Notes: generated from the letters alone by a model not told the origin. 64,000 nucleotides of DNA from JAICWP01 sp035278025 (GCA_035278025.1 DATEJK010000168.1:30528-94527); one strand, 5' to 3'; counted from the stretch's first letter, positions 15,842 through 24,726 are shown. Numbers and translations are program-made.

Positions 15842-18436
15842 ATGTCGTCCCCCTCCCCCAGCATCGGACAGGTGCTCGGGCACTATCGAATAGTGGAGCA
15901 GATTGGTGCCGGGGGGATGGGCATCGTCTATCGCGCCCACGACCTGCAACTGGAGCGCGATGTCGCGATCAAGGTTCTCCCCGCCGGCACCATCAGCGAC
16001 AGCGGCGCTCGGGCCCGCTTCCACAAAGAAGGCCTGGCGCTGGCCCGCCTCAACCATCCCCACATTGCGACCGTGCACGAATTCGGCGCGGAAAACGGCG
16101 TGGACTTTCTGGTTACCGAGTACATCACGGGCATTACCCTGAACGATAAGCTGCTCGGCGGCCCTTTGGGCGAGGCACAGGCCCTGAGCCTGGCTGCTCA
16201 GCTGGCGGAAGCGCTGGAAGCGGCCCATGAGCAGGGCGTAGTGCATCGTGACTTGAAGCCCGGCAACCTGCGGCTTACCAGCAAGGGACAATTGAAGGTG
16301 CTGGACTTCGGCTTGGCCAAGCTGGCCCGCGCCCTCGACTCCACCCTGCCCACGGAAAACTTGAGCCAAAATCCAATTCTCTCCGGCACTCTTCCCTACA
16401 TGTCGCCGGAGCAGGTTCGCGGCCAGCAGGTGGATGAGCGTAGCGATATCTGGGCGGCAGGCGCGGTGATTTACGAGATGGCCACCGGACAGCGGCCCTT
16501 TCCCGAGCGGCACCCGGCGCAATTGATTGACGACATCCTGCGGCAGCCGCCCAAGGCTCCGAGCGCCGTCAATCCCCGCCTCGCGCCCGGGTTTGAGGCC
16601 ATCATCCTCAAGGCTTTGGATAAGGACCCGGAACGCCGGTACCAGTCCGCCCGCGAGATGCGAGTGGACCTGCTGCGGCTGATGCCCAGCGGCAGCGGAA
16701 CTGCGTACATTTCAGCCGGCACCCGGCCGGTGCTTCCACGCTTAAGCCGCAGATGGACCTTGCTGGCGTTGGCAGTCCCTGTGATCGCGGTGTTGGCGCT
16801 GGTTGGCTGGCGCCTGAAGAACCGGCTGCAGCCCGCTCCCCGTGCGCCACGAATTCTCGCCATCTTGCCCTTTCAGGCTGTGGATGGGGATAAAGCCACG
16901 AGCGCGCTGGGTACGGGCATGACTGAAACCCTTACGGCGCAACTGGCCCAACTCAGCGACCACAACTCCCTGCAGCTGGTTTCCACACATGAGATCCAGG
17001 CCCAGGGCATCAAGACGGCGGAGCAGGCCCACCGTGACTTTGGCGTGGACTGGGTGCTGGAGGGCAGCCTGCAGCAAGCCGGCTCGCAGCTGCGCATCAA
17101 CTGCATCCTGGTGGATGCTTCCACCCAGCGGCAGTTGGGTGCAAGCACCATAACTGCCACTGCTAGCGACATTTTTGGCCTGGAAGACAGGGTGGTGAAT
17201 AAGACGCTTGAAATACTGGCTGTCGCGATTCCACGGGCGCAGCGTAACAGCACACAGATGCGGGCGGGCACCAGTCCGGAGGCGTACCAGCACTATCTTC
17301 GCGGGCTGGGCTATCTGGAGGAATATCAGAAGCCGGAGAACATCCAGAGCGCCATTGCCGAATTTGGCCAGGCCTTGCAGGCGGACCCCAACTACGGACG
17401 CGCTTATGCCGGCATGGGCGAGGCCTACTGGCTGGGGTTTGATGAGAGCAATCGCACTAATGACTGGATTACGCTGGCCGAGCAGAACTGCAAAAAGGCC
17501 CTGGCGCTGACGCCCGATTCTGCCGAAGGCCACAGCTGCCTGGGAGACGTTTACAACGGACAGGGGCACTACCAGGGGGCTGCGGATGAGTTCCAAAAGG
17601 CATTGGCTCTAGATAAGAATCAAGTGACCGCTCTCCGAGGGCTTGCCGACGCTTATGAAAAACTCCGCAACTTGGGTGCTGCCGAGACGGCCTACCGCCA
17701 GGCCATCAGCCTGCGTCCCCAATACTGGGCGGGATATAACTGGCTGGGCGGGTTCTACTTTCGCCAGGCGCGTTATGCTGATGCGGTGCAGATGTTCCAG
17801 CGCGTTATTAAGCTGACCCCGGAAAATTTCCAGGGCTACTCCAACCTTGGAGCTCTGCTGACATTCGAAGGAAAATATTCCGACTCCATCCAGGTTCTAA
17901 AACGCTCTCTCGAGGTCCGGCCCACGCTTGAGGCTTACAGCAACCTTGGAACCGCGTTCTTCTCTTTGCGCCGGTTCCCGGAAGCTGCGCAAACTTACCA
18001 GGAAGGTCTGAAACTCGATGATCGTGACTCCCTCATCTGGGGCAATTTGGGAGACGCTCTGTACTGGGCGCCGGGCCGACGAGGCGAAGCTGCTGCCGCT
18101 TACCGCAAGGCCATCTCGCTGGCCACGGCCAAACTGCGGATCAACCCGGAGGACTCTACTGTGCTGGCTTTTCGAGCCACTTACGATGCCATGGTGGGAG
18201 ATAAGAACTCTGCCCTTTCGGATGCGCAAGACGCTCTACGCCTGTCGCCGGCCGATGCGAACGTGAATTTCCGCGCCGCCCTGGTTTATAACCATTTCGG
18301 CGACACACAGCAATGCCTCGCCGCCCTGGAGAAAGCAGTGGCTGCCGGCTACCCACCATCCGCCATCCGCGACACGCCGGATTTCGACCACCTGCGGGAT
18401 AATCCGCGCGTGCAGCAACTCCTCAGCCAGCGCTGA
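15842..18436 (+). CDS. membrane Ser/Thr protein kinase with TPR sensor part
   Basis: From the ATG at 15842 the protein has 864 residues; the longer in-frame start at 15764 is unlikely because similarity begins at GHYRIVEQIGAGGMG. A Hanks-type kinase covers about 12-275, with the GAGGMG loop, lysine in VAIKVL, HRDLKPGN at 135-142, DFG at 155-157 and YMSPEQ. All catalytic residues are present, so it should be active. One membrane helix follows near 305-325 (LLALAVPVIAVLALVGW). The outside part begins with a TolB/FlgO-like domain (ILAILPF, GMTETLTAQLAQL) and ends in about ten TPR repeats (480-840). This layout is common in acidobacteria. Targets are unknown. Confidence 0.9.
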   Translation: MSSPSPSIGQVLGHYRIVEQIGAGGMGIVYRAHDLQLERDVAIKVLPAGTISDSGARARFHKEGLALARLNHPHIATVHEFGAENGVDFLVTEYITGITLNDKLLGGPLGEAQALSLAAQLAEALEAAHEQGVVHRDLKPGNLRLTSKGQLKVLDFGLAKLARALDSTLPTENLSQNPILSGTLPYMSPEQVRGQQVDERSDIWAAGAVIYEMATGQRPFPERHPAQLIDDILRQPPKAPSAVNPRLAPGFEAIILKALDKDPERRYQSAREMRVDLLRLMPSGSGTAYISAGTRPVLPRLSRRWTLLALAVPVIAVLALVGWRLKNRLQPAPRAPRILAILPFQAVDGDKATSALGTGMTETLTAQLAQLSDHNSLQLVSTHEIQAQGIKTAEQAHRDFGVDWVLEGSLQQAGSQLRINCILVDASTQRQLGASTITATASDIFGLEDRVVNKTLEILAVAIPRAQRNSTQMRAGTSPEAYQHYLRGLGYLEEYQKPENIQSAIAEFGQALQADPNYGRAYAGMGEAYWLGFDESNRTNDWITLAEQNCKKALALTPDSAEGHSCLGDVYNGQGHYQGAADEFQKALALDKNQVTALRGLADAYEKLRNLGAAETAYRQAISLRPQYWAGYNWLGGFYFRQARYADAVQMFQRVIKLTPENFQGYSNLGALLTFEGKYSDSIQVLKRSLEVRPTLEAYSNLGTAFFSLRRFPEAAQTYQEGLKLDDRDSLIWGNLGDALYWAPGRRGEAAAAYRKAISLATAKLRINPEDSTVLAFRATYDAMVGDKNSALSDAQDALRLSPADANVNFRAALVYNHFGDTQQCLAALEKAVAAGYPPSAIRDTPDFDHLRDNPRVQQLLSQR

Positions 18437-18447
18437 GAACAGCGGCT

Positions 18448-18876
18448 CTACTTCACATACACGCCGGGATCCGAAGGAGGAATGCAGTCAGTGGTGCTGT
18501 CGCCTACTCTGACGGAATATAAATAATCGCCCGTGCGCTGAGGCGATTGTGCACCCTCATCAGTTGTGACTTTCTTCTTCGGATTTGCACTATCGCCAAA
18601 AGGCGACCCTGGTGGATGGTTTGTGCTCACGTCGAAGTTTGCTGTGTAACTTTTCTTAGGCGAATCGTCCGATTGCCACTCGATTGTTGGCTGGTCAGCA
18701 AGCAAGACGTTTAGTTTGGGGATATCAATGACGCACTGGCCATTGACTGTTCGAATGTGGATCGTATATTTCCGGCCCGCTGGTCCACCCCCGGCGAATT
18801 TAGCCTCGCGGCAGCCCAATGGCATGGCCAGAACGAGAACGAGCCCGGCCCAAATCGCTTTGCGATTAGTTTTCAT
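18448..18876 (-). CDS. small exported hypothetical protein, possible lipoprotein
   Basis: Starting at the ATG at 18876 gives 142 residues with a signal sequence (KAIWAGLVLVLAMPLGC). The cysteine after MPLG could be a lipidation site, although the -3 residue is Pro rather than Leu. The mature part is rich in Thr, Ser, Pro and Lys, with a YTIHIRTVNGQCVIDIP strand pattern that recalls a small beta sandwich; two further Cys (CVID and TTDCIPP) could pair. I do not recognise the family. It is convergent with the kinase gene, whose stop codon is 11 bases away. Confidence 0.6.
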   Translation of the reverse strand: MKTNRKAIWAGLVLVLAMPLGCREAKFAGGGPAGRKYTIHIRTVNGQCVIDIPKLNVLLADQPTIEWQSDDSPKKSYTANFDVSTNHPPGSPFGDSANPKKKVTTDEGAQSPQRTGDYLYSVRVGDSTTDCIPPSDPGVYVK

Positions 18877-19102
18877 GAGACACCTGCCAGAGAAGAAATC
18901 CTTGGAAGGGGCCGTGGTGCGGCAAAGTAGCACATTTGGAACTTATGTCAAGAAATAAAGCACCGCATCTGGTGCAGTGGCGGGCAGTGGATAACACTCC
19001 AGATAGTATTTTTCGAGTTAATGATGGTAAGGGACCTAATGCCCCACTCCTTTTCGGGCCGGGTGCGGATTCGCTGACGTTCAGAACAACGGCGCGAAAA
19101 CG

Positions 19103-19126
19103 AAGCCGCCCAGAATCGGGCGGCTT
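19103..19126 (-). terminator. recA terminator hairpin
   Basis: A perfect 9-base stem AAGCCGCCC / GGGCGGCTT with a six-base loop lies 28 bases after the recA stop codon. On the minus strand it is followed by CGTTTTCG, a weak T run. The stem is also flanked by a short A/T run on the other side, so it could serve both strands. The remaining bases of 18877-19102 show nothing recognisable. Confidence 0.65.
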
Positions 19127-19154
19127 TAAGAGATGTATCCTTTACGCCAACCGC

Positions 19155-20252
19155 TCAACGCCGGGCCGCGGGCATGGCCACTGTCCGGCTGGGAGGCGGT
19201 GGAGGCGCAACTGGCGCCTTTTCTTTCTCCGCTGCGCCATTGGTAGGCTCCTTCACCAGGCCCAGCGCCTTGCGCACTTCGGCTTCGATCTTCACCGTGA
19301 TGTCCTTGTTCTCTTTCAGGAACGTGCGCGCGTTCTCCCGTCCCTGGCCGATGCGCTCGCCCTTGTAGCTGAACCAGGCGCCCGACTTCTCCACCACGTT
19401 ATTGTTGACCGCCAGGTCAATCAGGTCGCCTTCGCGCGAAATGCCTTCGCCATAAATGATGTCGAACTCGCACTCGCGAAAAGGGGCCGCCACTTTATTC
19501 TTCACCACCTTCACCCGGGTGCGCGAGCCCACCACTAGGTCGCCTTCCTTGATGGCGGCGATGCGCCGGATGTCGGCCCGGATAGAGGAATAGAACTTCA
19601 GCGCCCGCCCTCCGGTGGTGGTCTCCGGGTTGCCGAACATGACTCCGATCTTTTCCCGGATCTGGTTGATGAAGACCATGCAGGTGCGCGACTTGGAAAC
19701 AATGCCGGTCAGCTTGCGCAAGGCCTGCGACATCAGTCGCGCCTGCAGGCCCATGTGGCTGTCGCCCATCTCGCCGTCCAGTTCCGCCTTGGGCACCAGC
19801 GCCGCCACCGAGTCCACCACCAGCACGTCTATGGCATTCGAGCGCACCAGCGCCTCGGCGATTTCCAGCGCCTGCTCGCCGTAGTCGGGCTGCGAAATCA
19901 GCAGGTTATCAACGTCCACCCCCAACTTGCGGGCGTAAGCCGGGTCGAGCGCGTGCTCGGCGTCCACGAACGCCGCCATGCCGCCAGCTTTCTGCGCCTC
20001 CGCCACTACCTGCAGCGCCAGCGTGGTCTTGCCCGACGATTCCGGCCCGAAAATCTCCACCACGCGGCCCCGCGGCATTCCGCCCACTCCCAGCGCCGCG
20101 TCCAGAGAGATGGAACCGGTGGAGATCACTGAAATGGGCACCACCGCTTCCTTGCTGCCCAGGCGCATGATCGAACCCTTGCCAAACTGCTTTTCAATCT
20201 GCGACACCGCCAGGTCAATTGCCCGCGTTTTTTCCGTCCGTTCGTCGGCCAT
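19155..20252 (-). CDS. recA: recombinase RecA
   Basis: The 365-residue protein is a full RecA. The Walker A loop GPESSGKTT is at 69-77, the Walker B strand LVVDSVAALVPKAEL is near 145, and the loop region IREKIGVMFGNPETTTGG is near 200. It drives strand exchange in recombination and triggers LexA self-cleavage. The C-terminus is unusual in being Pro-rich (APVAPPPPPSRTV) before a basic end, in place of the acidic tail of E. coli RecA. A LexA box could not be assigned upstream, since the acidobacterial consensus is not known to me. A cluster of DnaA-like sites lies 100-230 bases upstream. Confidence 0.97.
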   Translation of the reverse strand: MADERTEKTRAIDLAVSQIEKQFGKGSIMRLGSKEAVVPISVISTGSISLDAALGVGGMPRGRVVEIFGPESSGKTTLALQVVAEAQKAGGMAAFVDAEHALDPAYARKLGVDVDNLLISQPDYGEQALEIAEALVRSNAIDVLVVDSVAALVPKAELDGEMGDSHMGLQARLMSQALRKLTGIVSKSRTCMVFINQIREKIGVMFGNPETTTGGRALKFYSSIRADIRRIAAIKEGDLVVGSRTRVKVVKNKVAAPFRECEFDIIYGEGISREGDLIDLAVNNNVVEKSGAWFSYKGERIGQGRENARTFLKENKDITVKIEAEVRKALGLVKEPTNGAAEKEKAPVAPPPPPSRTVAMPAARR

Positions 20253-20355
20253 GAGCTTGCTCCTACCCGAGTTGGGGAGAGATGTAATGTGGGAGATATC
20301 TACCCCTTAAAGTACACCTGTGCTCAGCCTGGCGTCAGCGCCAGAATGTAGCTGA

Positions 20356-20481
20356 ATTTCCACAGGTTTCCCGCTTTGGGAGAGTATAAGCTAAAAGCGA
20401 ATGAAAAGCGAATACATTTGGCCGCTTTCCACAGGTTTGCTGTACCTCTCTCAGTAACCCTGTGGAAAATTTTGTGGATAG
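20356..20481. other. cluster of four DnaA-box-like sites with AT-rich centre
   Basis: Four 9-mers resemble TTATCCACA: ATTTCCACA (20356-20364, +), CTTTCCACA (20425-20433, +), TGTGGAAAA (20461-20469, -) and TGTGGATAG (20473-20481, -). The last two match 8 of 9 positions on the reverse strand and are 3 bases apart. Between the first two lies an AT-rich stretch with an exact 10-base direct repeat AAAAGCGAAT (20393 and 20404). The layout is that of a small origin or a DnaA-controlled promoter upstream of recA. No dnaA, dnaN or gidA is in the window. The 20253-20541 gap holds no gene. Confidence 0.45.
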
Positions 20482-20541
20482 GCGGGGCCGCACGTTTTCG
20501 GCGGCACATGTCAGCGTAGCGCCACCTTGTGTTCGGCCGTT

Positions 20542-20958
20542 CTATTGGGGCAAGAGATCCGACAACGCCCACTCAATTCGATTCACTTCTTCGCGAATCA
20601 CCCGGATCGCCTGCTGGTTACTGGGAAATGACAGGGGCGCGATGGCTTCCGCCGCATGACGAATCTTGTAGTTGCGATCCCGGATCAATTTCATTCTCGC
20701 GGAAGTTTCGATTCGATACTGGCAGATCCTCTTCGCGAGTTTCGTCGCTACCCAGGCGAGCGCCAGGCCGAACAACATTTCGATTGGGAACCGGTCGGTT
20801 GCCCCATCAAAATCGAGGAACGCCAGGCGGTATACGGCCTCGCCAAGACCTAGGGAAGCAAATATCACTCCCATGCCAACCAATACCACGGTCAACCGGT
20901 CAGTACGTCGAAGCGCCACAGCTGGCTGCCTTGCGTCAGATTTTTGCGCGAACACCAT
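20542..20958 (-). CDS. hypothetical protein with two membrane helices
   Basis: The start at ATG 20958 gives 138 residues; an ATG 14 codons upstream exists but adds a segment unlike the rest. Two hydrophobic stretches are visible (LTVVLVGMGVIFASLGLGEAVY and IEMLFGLALAWVATKLA), followed by a charged cytosolic tail of about 60 residues that looks helical. I recognise no domain. It is co-directional with recA downstream and thyX upstream, and separated from thyX by 111 bases. Confidence 0.6.
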   Translation of the reverse strand: MVFAQKSDARQPAVALRRTDRLTVVLVGMGVIFASLGLGEAVYRLAFLDFDGATDRFPIEMLFGLALAWVATKLAKRICQYRIETSARMKLIRDRNYKIRHAAEAIAPLSFPSNQQAIRVIREEVNRIEWALSDLLPQ

Positions 20959-21069
20959 TGTTCCCCCGATGCAATGTGATATAGGCGAAAACTTTATCAC
21001 TTCTCTGCCTTAAATGGGCAGTCCCGGCCTTGCCTGCGGCAGGAGGGCTGGGCAGGGCCTTTCCGGCCT

Positions 21070-22638
21070 TCATCGTTTCAAGATGTCCACGGGTTCTCTT
21101 ACATCCTGCACCCGGAAGTACTTAGCCAGGGTTGGATGCTTGCGCGCCGCTTCCGCATACATGCCCCAGGCGATCTTGCGGTAGGACATGTGCCCAGCCT
21201 GGCCGGTGCGCAGTTCGGAGATGTATACCGCCTCGGCAAAATCCATTTTGAACAGAGTGCGCTTGCGGAACCCCAGGGGAATGGCATACTGCGAGCTCTC
21301 CTCCGCTTCTGTTGCCGCGGACTTGACCAACTGCTCCACGGCCTGTGCGCTGTGCCGCATTGACTGGTCATAGGCGGTTGTTTCCCCTGCCGCCTGCAAC
21401 TCCTCAGGCACGTCGTAGCCATGGGAGGTGGTGAACCCCTGCCCGATCTGCACGCAGCGGCGGTGGCGGTGCATGTCGCGAAAGCCGCCTATATCCATGA
21501 GAATGTCGAAGCGCAATCCCTGGCCCGCGGCGAAGGGGCGCAGCAGTTCGTCATGCGGGCCTCGGTTCCGCATGCCCAGATCAATGACCTCTTGCCGCCG
21601 CTTCTCTCCCGCGCTCTCCACTGCCTCCCGCACCTGGCGATAAGGATAGTGGCAATGCTCGTAGAGCAGCGTGGCGGCCAATTCCACCTCCAGCGGTTCG
21701 TCATCCAGCAATTCCACCGGACGGGCCTGAGCGACTGCCGCGCCCTTCATCAACTCAGCCGCTGCCTGGCGCAACTCGCCCCGGGTCTTTAGCTCGTAGG
21801 GATTAGGGTCGGCATACTTGACCAGGGTGGGCGCCACCCGTACCGGCTTGAGCAGCTCCGCCGCCGCGCGGCCGCCCAGGGCGGGATTGAGCTGTCGTAT
21901 ATCTTCCACCAGAACACGCCACAATTCATGATTCAGGTTATAGGCGGGTTCGCTGGCCGCCCGCTTCAGCAACTCACCCAGGCGCCGCACCTCCGCGTGG
22001 GTGTGGGAAAGCAGGTGTGAAACCTGGCTCTCCAGGGTGCGCGCGTTCACGATCTCACCCAGGGAAGTAATCGTGGCCAGGGGAAGCAGGTAGCGGGCCA
22101 CGTCGAAGGCTCGCGCCCGCAACGTGCGCTCGTAGGTCTCCTGCTTCATCTCAGCCGGCTTGGGCGTCTGCGACATGAGGTGGCGCCACATGCGCTCGGA
22201 GAGACCCTCATAGGCAGCAAACAGGCCGTCCACGGTTCGGCTGAAAAGCTGTTGCGCCGATTCGTCGCCGCCGAAGTCAGGCCGGTAATAACCGCTCTTT
22301 TTGAAGTCCTGGTAGCGGGTGGAGCGCTCCTGGCCGTCCCATCGCTGCTCATCCACCAGGGCAATTGCTGCCAATATGGAAAGGCGCTCCACCGCCAGTG
22401 CGATGTGGGCCAAGTCGGCTATGGAGCGGTGACCATATTGAAAATAAAAGGTGTTAAGGAACTTTTCCGCCTTCTGGCTGCTGATTTCGCGCAACGACTC
22501 CTTCATAGACAGGGCGGAGCGCGAATATTTGGCCATGGCATAGGCTTGCACTTCCGGTTCGGCGCCATGCACAGCAAAAACTTCAGTGTTGCTGGTCTGC
22601 CCCGCCGCCGGGGCGCTGCCGTTCTTGGTCTCTGACAT
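21070..22638 (-). CDS. thyX: double-length FAD-dependent thymidylate synthase
   Basis: The 522-residue protein is about twice the usual ThyX length and consists of two ThyX-like halves. ThyX makes dTMP from dUMP with methylene-tetrahydrofolate and FAD. The canonical motif RHR-x7-S with N-E-x-S-x-R-Y is split. The first half has GHRS (69-72) and QERSTRY (103-109) but DEQ where RHR should be. The second half has RHR at 391-393 but GQGFTTS where the NExSxRY part should be. The end ELRTGQAGHMSYRKIAWGM is normal. The halves therefore look complementary, so that one active site would use both. A small Cys-rich reading frame ends 12 bases upstream. Confidence 0.85.
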   Translation of the reverse strand: MSETKNGSAPAAGQTSNTEVFAVHGAEPEVQAYAMAKYSRSALSMKESLREISSQKAEKFLNTFYFQYGHRSIADLAHIALAVERLSILAAIALVDEQRWDGQERSTRYQDFKKSGYYRPDFGGDESAQQLFSRTVDGLFAAYEGLSERMWRHLMSQTPKPAEMKQETYERTLRARAFDVARYLLPLATITSLGEIVNARTLESQVSHLLSHTHAEVRRLGELLKRAASEPAYNLNHELWRVLVEDIRQLNPALGGRAAAELLKPVRVAPTLVKYADPNPYELKTRGELRQAAAELMKGAAVAQARPVELLDDEPLEVELAATLLYEHCHYPYRQVREAVESAGEKRRQEVIDLGMRNRGPHDELLRPFAAGQGLRFDILMDIGGFRDMHRHRRCVQIGQGFTTSHGYDVPEELQAAGETTAYDQSMRHSAQAVEQLVKSAATEAEESSQYAIPLGFRKRTLFKMDFAEAVYISELRTGQAGHMSYRKIAWGMYAEAARKHPTLAKYFRVQDVREPVDILKR

Positions 22639-22650
22639 GGGAATCCGATA

Positions 22651-22803
22651 CTACTTCGCGCTTTTGCCGCAGGCAAATTTTCCGCAAGGACACGGGCCTA
22701 GGGCTTTTCTCTTATGGACGTAATAACTTACGGCCCATCGGCATTCATTTCTGCGTAGATATTGGCTTGGCGGCGGAGGAGGGGAACCGCAGCCCGGGCA
22801 CAT
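22651..22803 (-). CDS. possible 50-residue Cys-rich zinc-ribbon-like protein
   Basis: An ATG at 22803 opens a 50-codon frame ending at TAG (22651-22653), in line with thyX and 12 bases before it. The product starts MCPGCGSPPPPPSQYL and ends GPCPCGKFACGKSAK. Its six Cys in CPGC, C and CPCGKFAC spacing recall a zinc ribbon, and the end recalls the SEC-C metal motif (CPCGSGK). No good ribosome binding site is seen. It may be a real small metal-binding protein translated ahead of thyX, or the tail of a decayed gene. No other candidate gene occupies the 22639-22889 gap. Confidence 0.35.
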   Translation of the reverse strand: MCPGCGSPPPPPSQYLRRNECRWAVSYYVHKRKALGPCPCGKFACGKSAK

Positions 22804-22889
22804 TCGTAGAAACTAGGGGCTTTGCCCGGCGGAATTACTTTTGATACTTTTACATGGCCAGCAACATCGCATATAAACGTACGATATTC

Positions 22890-23741
22890 ATGCGAAGTAA
22901 AGTACCAGCCTTCCTAGTTGCTTTTGTGCTTGCCGCCGGTCTTCCCAAGGTCGCCGTCGCACAGCAGGTTATGCCCATGCACGCCGCGCTGGGCATGGGG
23001 GAGAGTGTCCCCGCGCTCAATATCGTTGCCGGCAGCCATCCCGATCCGGCGCCCTTGCTTCCTCCTGTGCGGTTGCCGCGCATGGCTCCCGAACTGGCGC
23101 TGCAAGTCATGGCTAATCATGCCATCATCCAGGACGCCCACCTGGGCGCCTATTCCGCCACCAGCACGGTGACCGCGAAGCTGCCCGACTTGAAGGAAGG
23201 TGGGCAGTTCGAATTGGATCGCCGCTATACCGCGCCCCGAACGCTGCAGTTCACCCCGGTGCAATTCACCGGCGACGGGTTTGTGAAAAGCAACGTCATT
23301 GTCCGCCTGCTGCAGTCGGAGGTGGACCATGTGCAGAAGGACGAGCCCGGACAGACCGCAATCAACAACCACAACTACAAGTTTGCCTACAAAGGCGACG
23401 AGATGCTGCAGGGGCGCCTGGTACATGTTTTCCATCTCAAGCCGCGCAAGAATCGCCCCGGCCTTTTCAAGGGCCGCATTTTTGTGGATGCTTACACCGG
23501 CACCCTGGCGCGCGCCGAAGGCCGCATGGTGAAATCGCCTTCCCTGTTCATCAAAGACATTAATTTTGTGCAGGATTACGCCGATGTGGACAGCTTCACT
23601 TTTCCCGTGCGCATGCACTCGCAAGCCAAGGCGCGCATCATCGGGCGGGTTATCGTGGACGTGGTGCACCGCGACTATCGTGCTGTCCCGGCCAGCGAAA
23701 TCGCCGCCACTCCCGACGCCGCGCTGGCGGCAAACAAGTAA
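22890..23741 (+). CDS. exported protein, LolA/RseB-like fold candidate
   Basis: The ATG at 22890 gives 283 residues with a signal peptide (VPAFLVAFVLAAGLPKVAVAQ); an ATG 12 codons earlier would spoil it. The body alternates strands with lysine- and aspartate-rich turns (RIFVDAYTGTLARAEGRM, DSFTFPVRMHSQAKARI), the pattern of outer-membrane lipoprotein sorting proteins such as LolA and of RseB. A conserved-looking RLVHVFHLKPRKNRPGLFKG sits in the middle. I take it as a periplasmic or envelope protein that may carry lipid or sense it. It stands alone, divergent from thyX, and is followed by a heptamer array. Confidence 0.65.
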   Translation: MRSKVPAFLVAFVLAAGLPKVAVAQQVMPMHAALGMGESVPALNIVAGSHPDPAPLLPPVRLPRMAPELALQVMANHAIIQDAHLGAYSATSTVTAKLPDLKEGGQFELDRRYTAPRTLQFTPVQFTGDGFVKSNVIVRLLQSEVDHVQKDEPGQTAINNHNYKFAYKGDEMLQGRLVHVFHLKPRKNRPGLFKGRIFVDAYTGTLARAEGRMVKSPSLFIKDINFVQDYADVDSFTFPVRMHSQAKARIIGRVIVDVVHRDYRAVPASEIAATPDAALAANK

Positions 23742-23752
23742 GAGCGGACCCC

Positions 23753-23817
23753 CAGCCGTCAGTATTCAGCCCCGGAGCTTTTGGCTGTAAGCTCTTGGCT
23801 TTTCGCTGTCGGTTGCG
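23753..23817. repeat. nine-unit heptamer array
   Basis: Nine phased heptads follow one another: CAGCCGT, CAGTATT, CAGCCCC, GGAGCTT, TTGGCTG, TAAGCTC, TTGGCTT, TTCGCTG, TCGGTTG. The units drift in sequence but keep the GCT core and the 7-base step. The array fills the front of the 144-base gap before the DUF2071 gene. Confidence 0.65.
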
Positions 23818-23885
23818 AAACATTCCACCGTCATCCAATTAGACTAATCCGCGGGGTCCGCATCTATCTGCGGCGAAGATAGTTC

Positions 23886-24620
23886 ATGGATGCTCTGCTC
23901 ACAGCCACCGCCCACCGTCCTTGGCCGCTGCCTCTGGGGCCGTGGATCATGACCCAAACCTGGCATGACCTTTTGTTCGCCCACTGGCCGCTGCCGCCCC
24001 AGGTTTTGCGTTCGCTGGTTCCGGCGCAGCTTCCGCTGGACGCCTACGAGGGCCAATGCTGGCTGGCGGTGACTCCCTTCCACATGAGCAACGTTCGTCC
24101 CCGCGGCCTGCCCCCCGTACCGGGCTTTTCCAGCCTGCCTGAAGTGAATGTCCGCACTTATGTGAAGCTGGGGGGCAAGCCGGGCGTTTACTTTTTCAGT
24201 CTGGATGCCGGCACTCTCAGCGCGGTCTTCGCCGCCCGCAGCTTCTATCGCCTGCCCTATTACTACGCTCGCATGAAGGTGGATGTGAGGCCGGAGGAGA
24301 TTGGCTACCACAGCCTGCGCCGCGTGCCTGCCAACGCCGAGTTTCGCGGCCGCTACCGCCCTGCTGGTCCGGTTCAGTTGCGCGTTCCCGGCTCGCTGGA
24401 GCATTGGCTGACCGAGCGCTATTGTCTCTACACCACCACCGGGCGCAGCGTGTTTCGGGCGGAAATCCATCACCTGCCCTGGCCTCTGCAGGACGCCGAA
24501 GCCGAAATCCAAGTGAATACCATGGCGGCTGCCGCCGGCATCACCCTGCCGGGTGTTCCCCGGCTGCTGCACTTCTCCCGCAAACTGGACGTGCTGGTCT
24601 GGCCACTGCGCCGGGTTTAG
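23886..24620 (+). CDS. DUF2071 (YqjF-like) protein
   Basis: The 244-residue protein shows the DUF2071 pattern: WHDLLFAHWPLPPQVLRSLVP near residue 28, FHMSNVRPRGLPPVPG near 65, EVNVRTYV, and a later SLEHWLTERYCLY. These proteins share a fold with acetoacetate decarboxylase, but their reaction is unknown. The conserved HWPLP and NVRTYV blocks are present and the length matches the family. It has no signal peptide. It is not tightly linked to any neighbour; an inverted GGCCGGCT / AGCCGGCC pair follows in the next gap. Confidence 0.82.
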   Translation: MDALLTATAHRPWPLPLGPWIMTQTWHDLLFAHWPLPPQVLRSLVPAQLPLDAYEGQCWLAVTPFHMSNVRPRGLPPVPGFSSLPEVNVRTYVKLGGKPGVYFFSLDAGTLSAVFAARSFYRLPYYYARMKVDVRPEEIGYHSLRRVPANAEFRGRYRPAGPVQLRVPGSLEHWLTERYCLYTTTGRSVFRAEIHHLPWPLQDAEAEIQVNTMAAAAGITLPGVPRLLHFSRKLDVLVWPLRRV

Positions 24621-24726
24621 GGCCGGCTGATCTCTCTGCGCTCAGCACAGCACGTGGGCACCGGCGCCCTCGCCTGAAGTTAGCCGGCCCTTGCGCGCCA
24701 GGGCGGGAGGCGTATGATGCAGGGCC

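Noticed and set aside
20253..20340. LexA-type operator before recA (GCACAGGTGTAC-like sequence)
   Set aside because: The half sites match neither the CTGT-N8-ACAG nor the GAAC-type consensus well, and the operator of this phylum is not known to me.
20324..20572. 82-codon minus-strand frame upstream of recA
   Set aside because: It overlaps the DnaA-like sites and the end of the membrane protein gene, has no ribosome binding site, and its product looks random.
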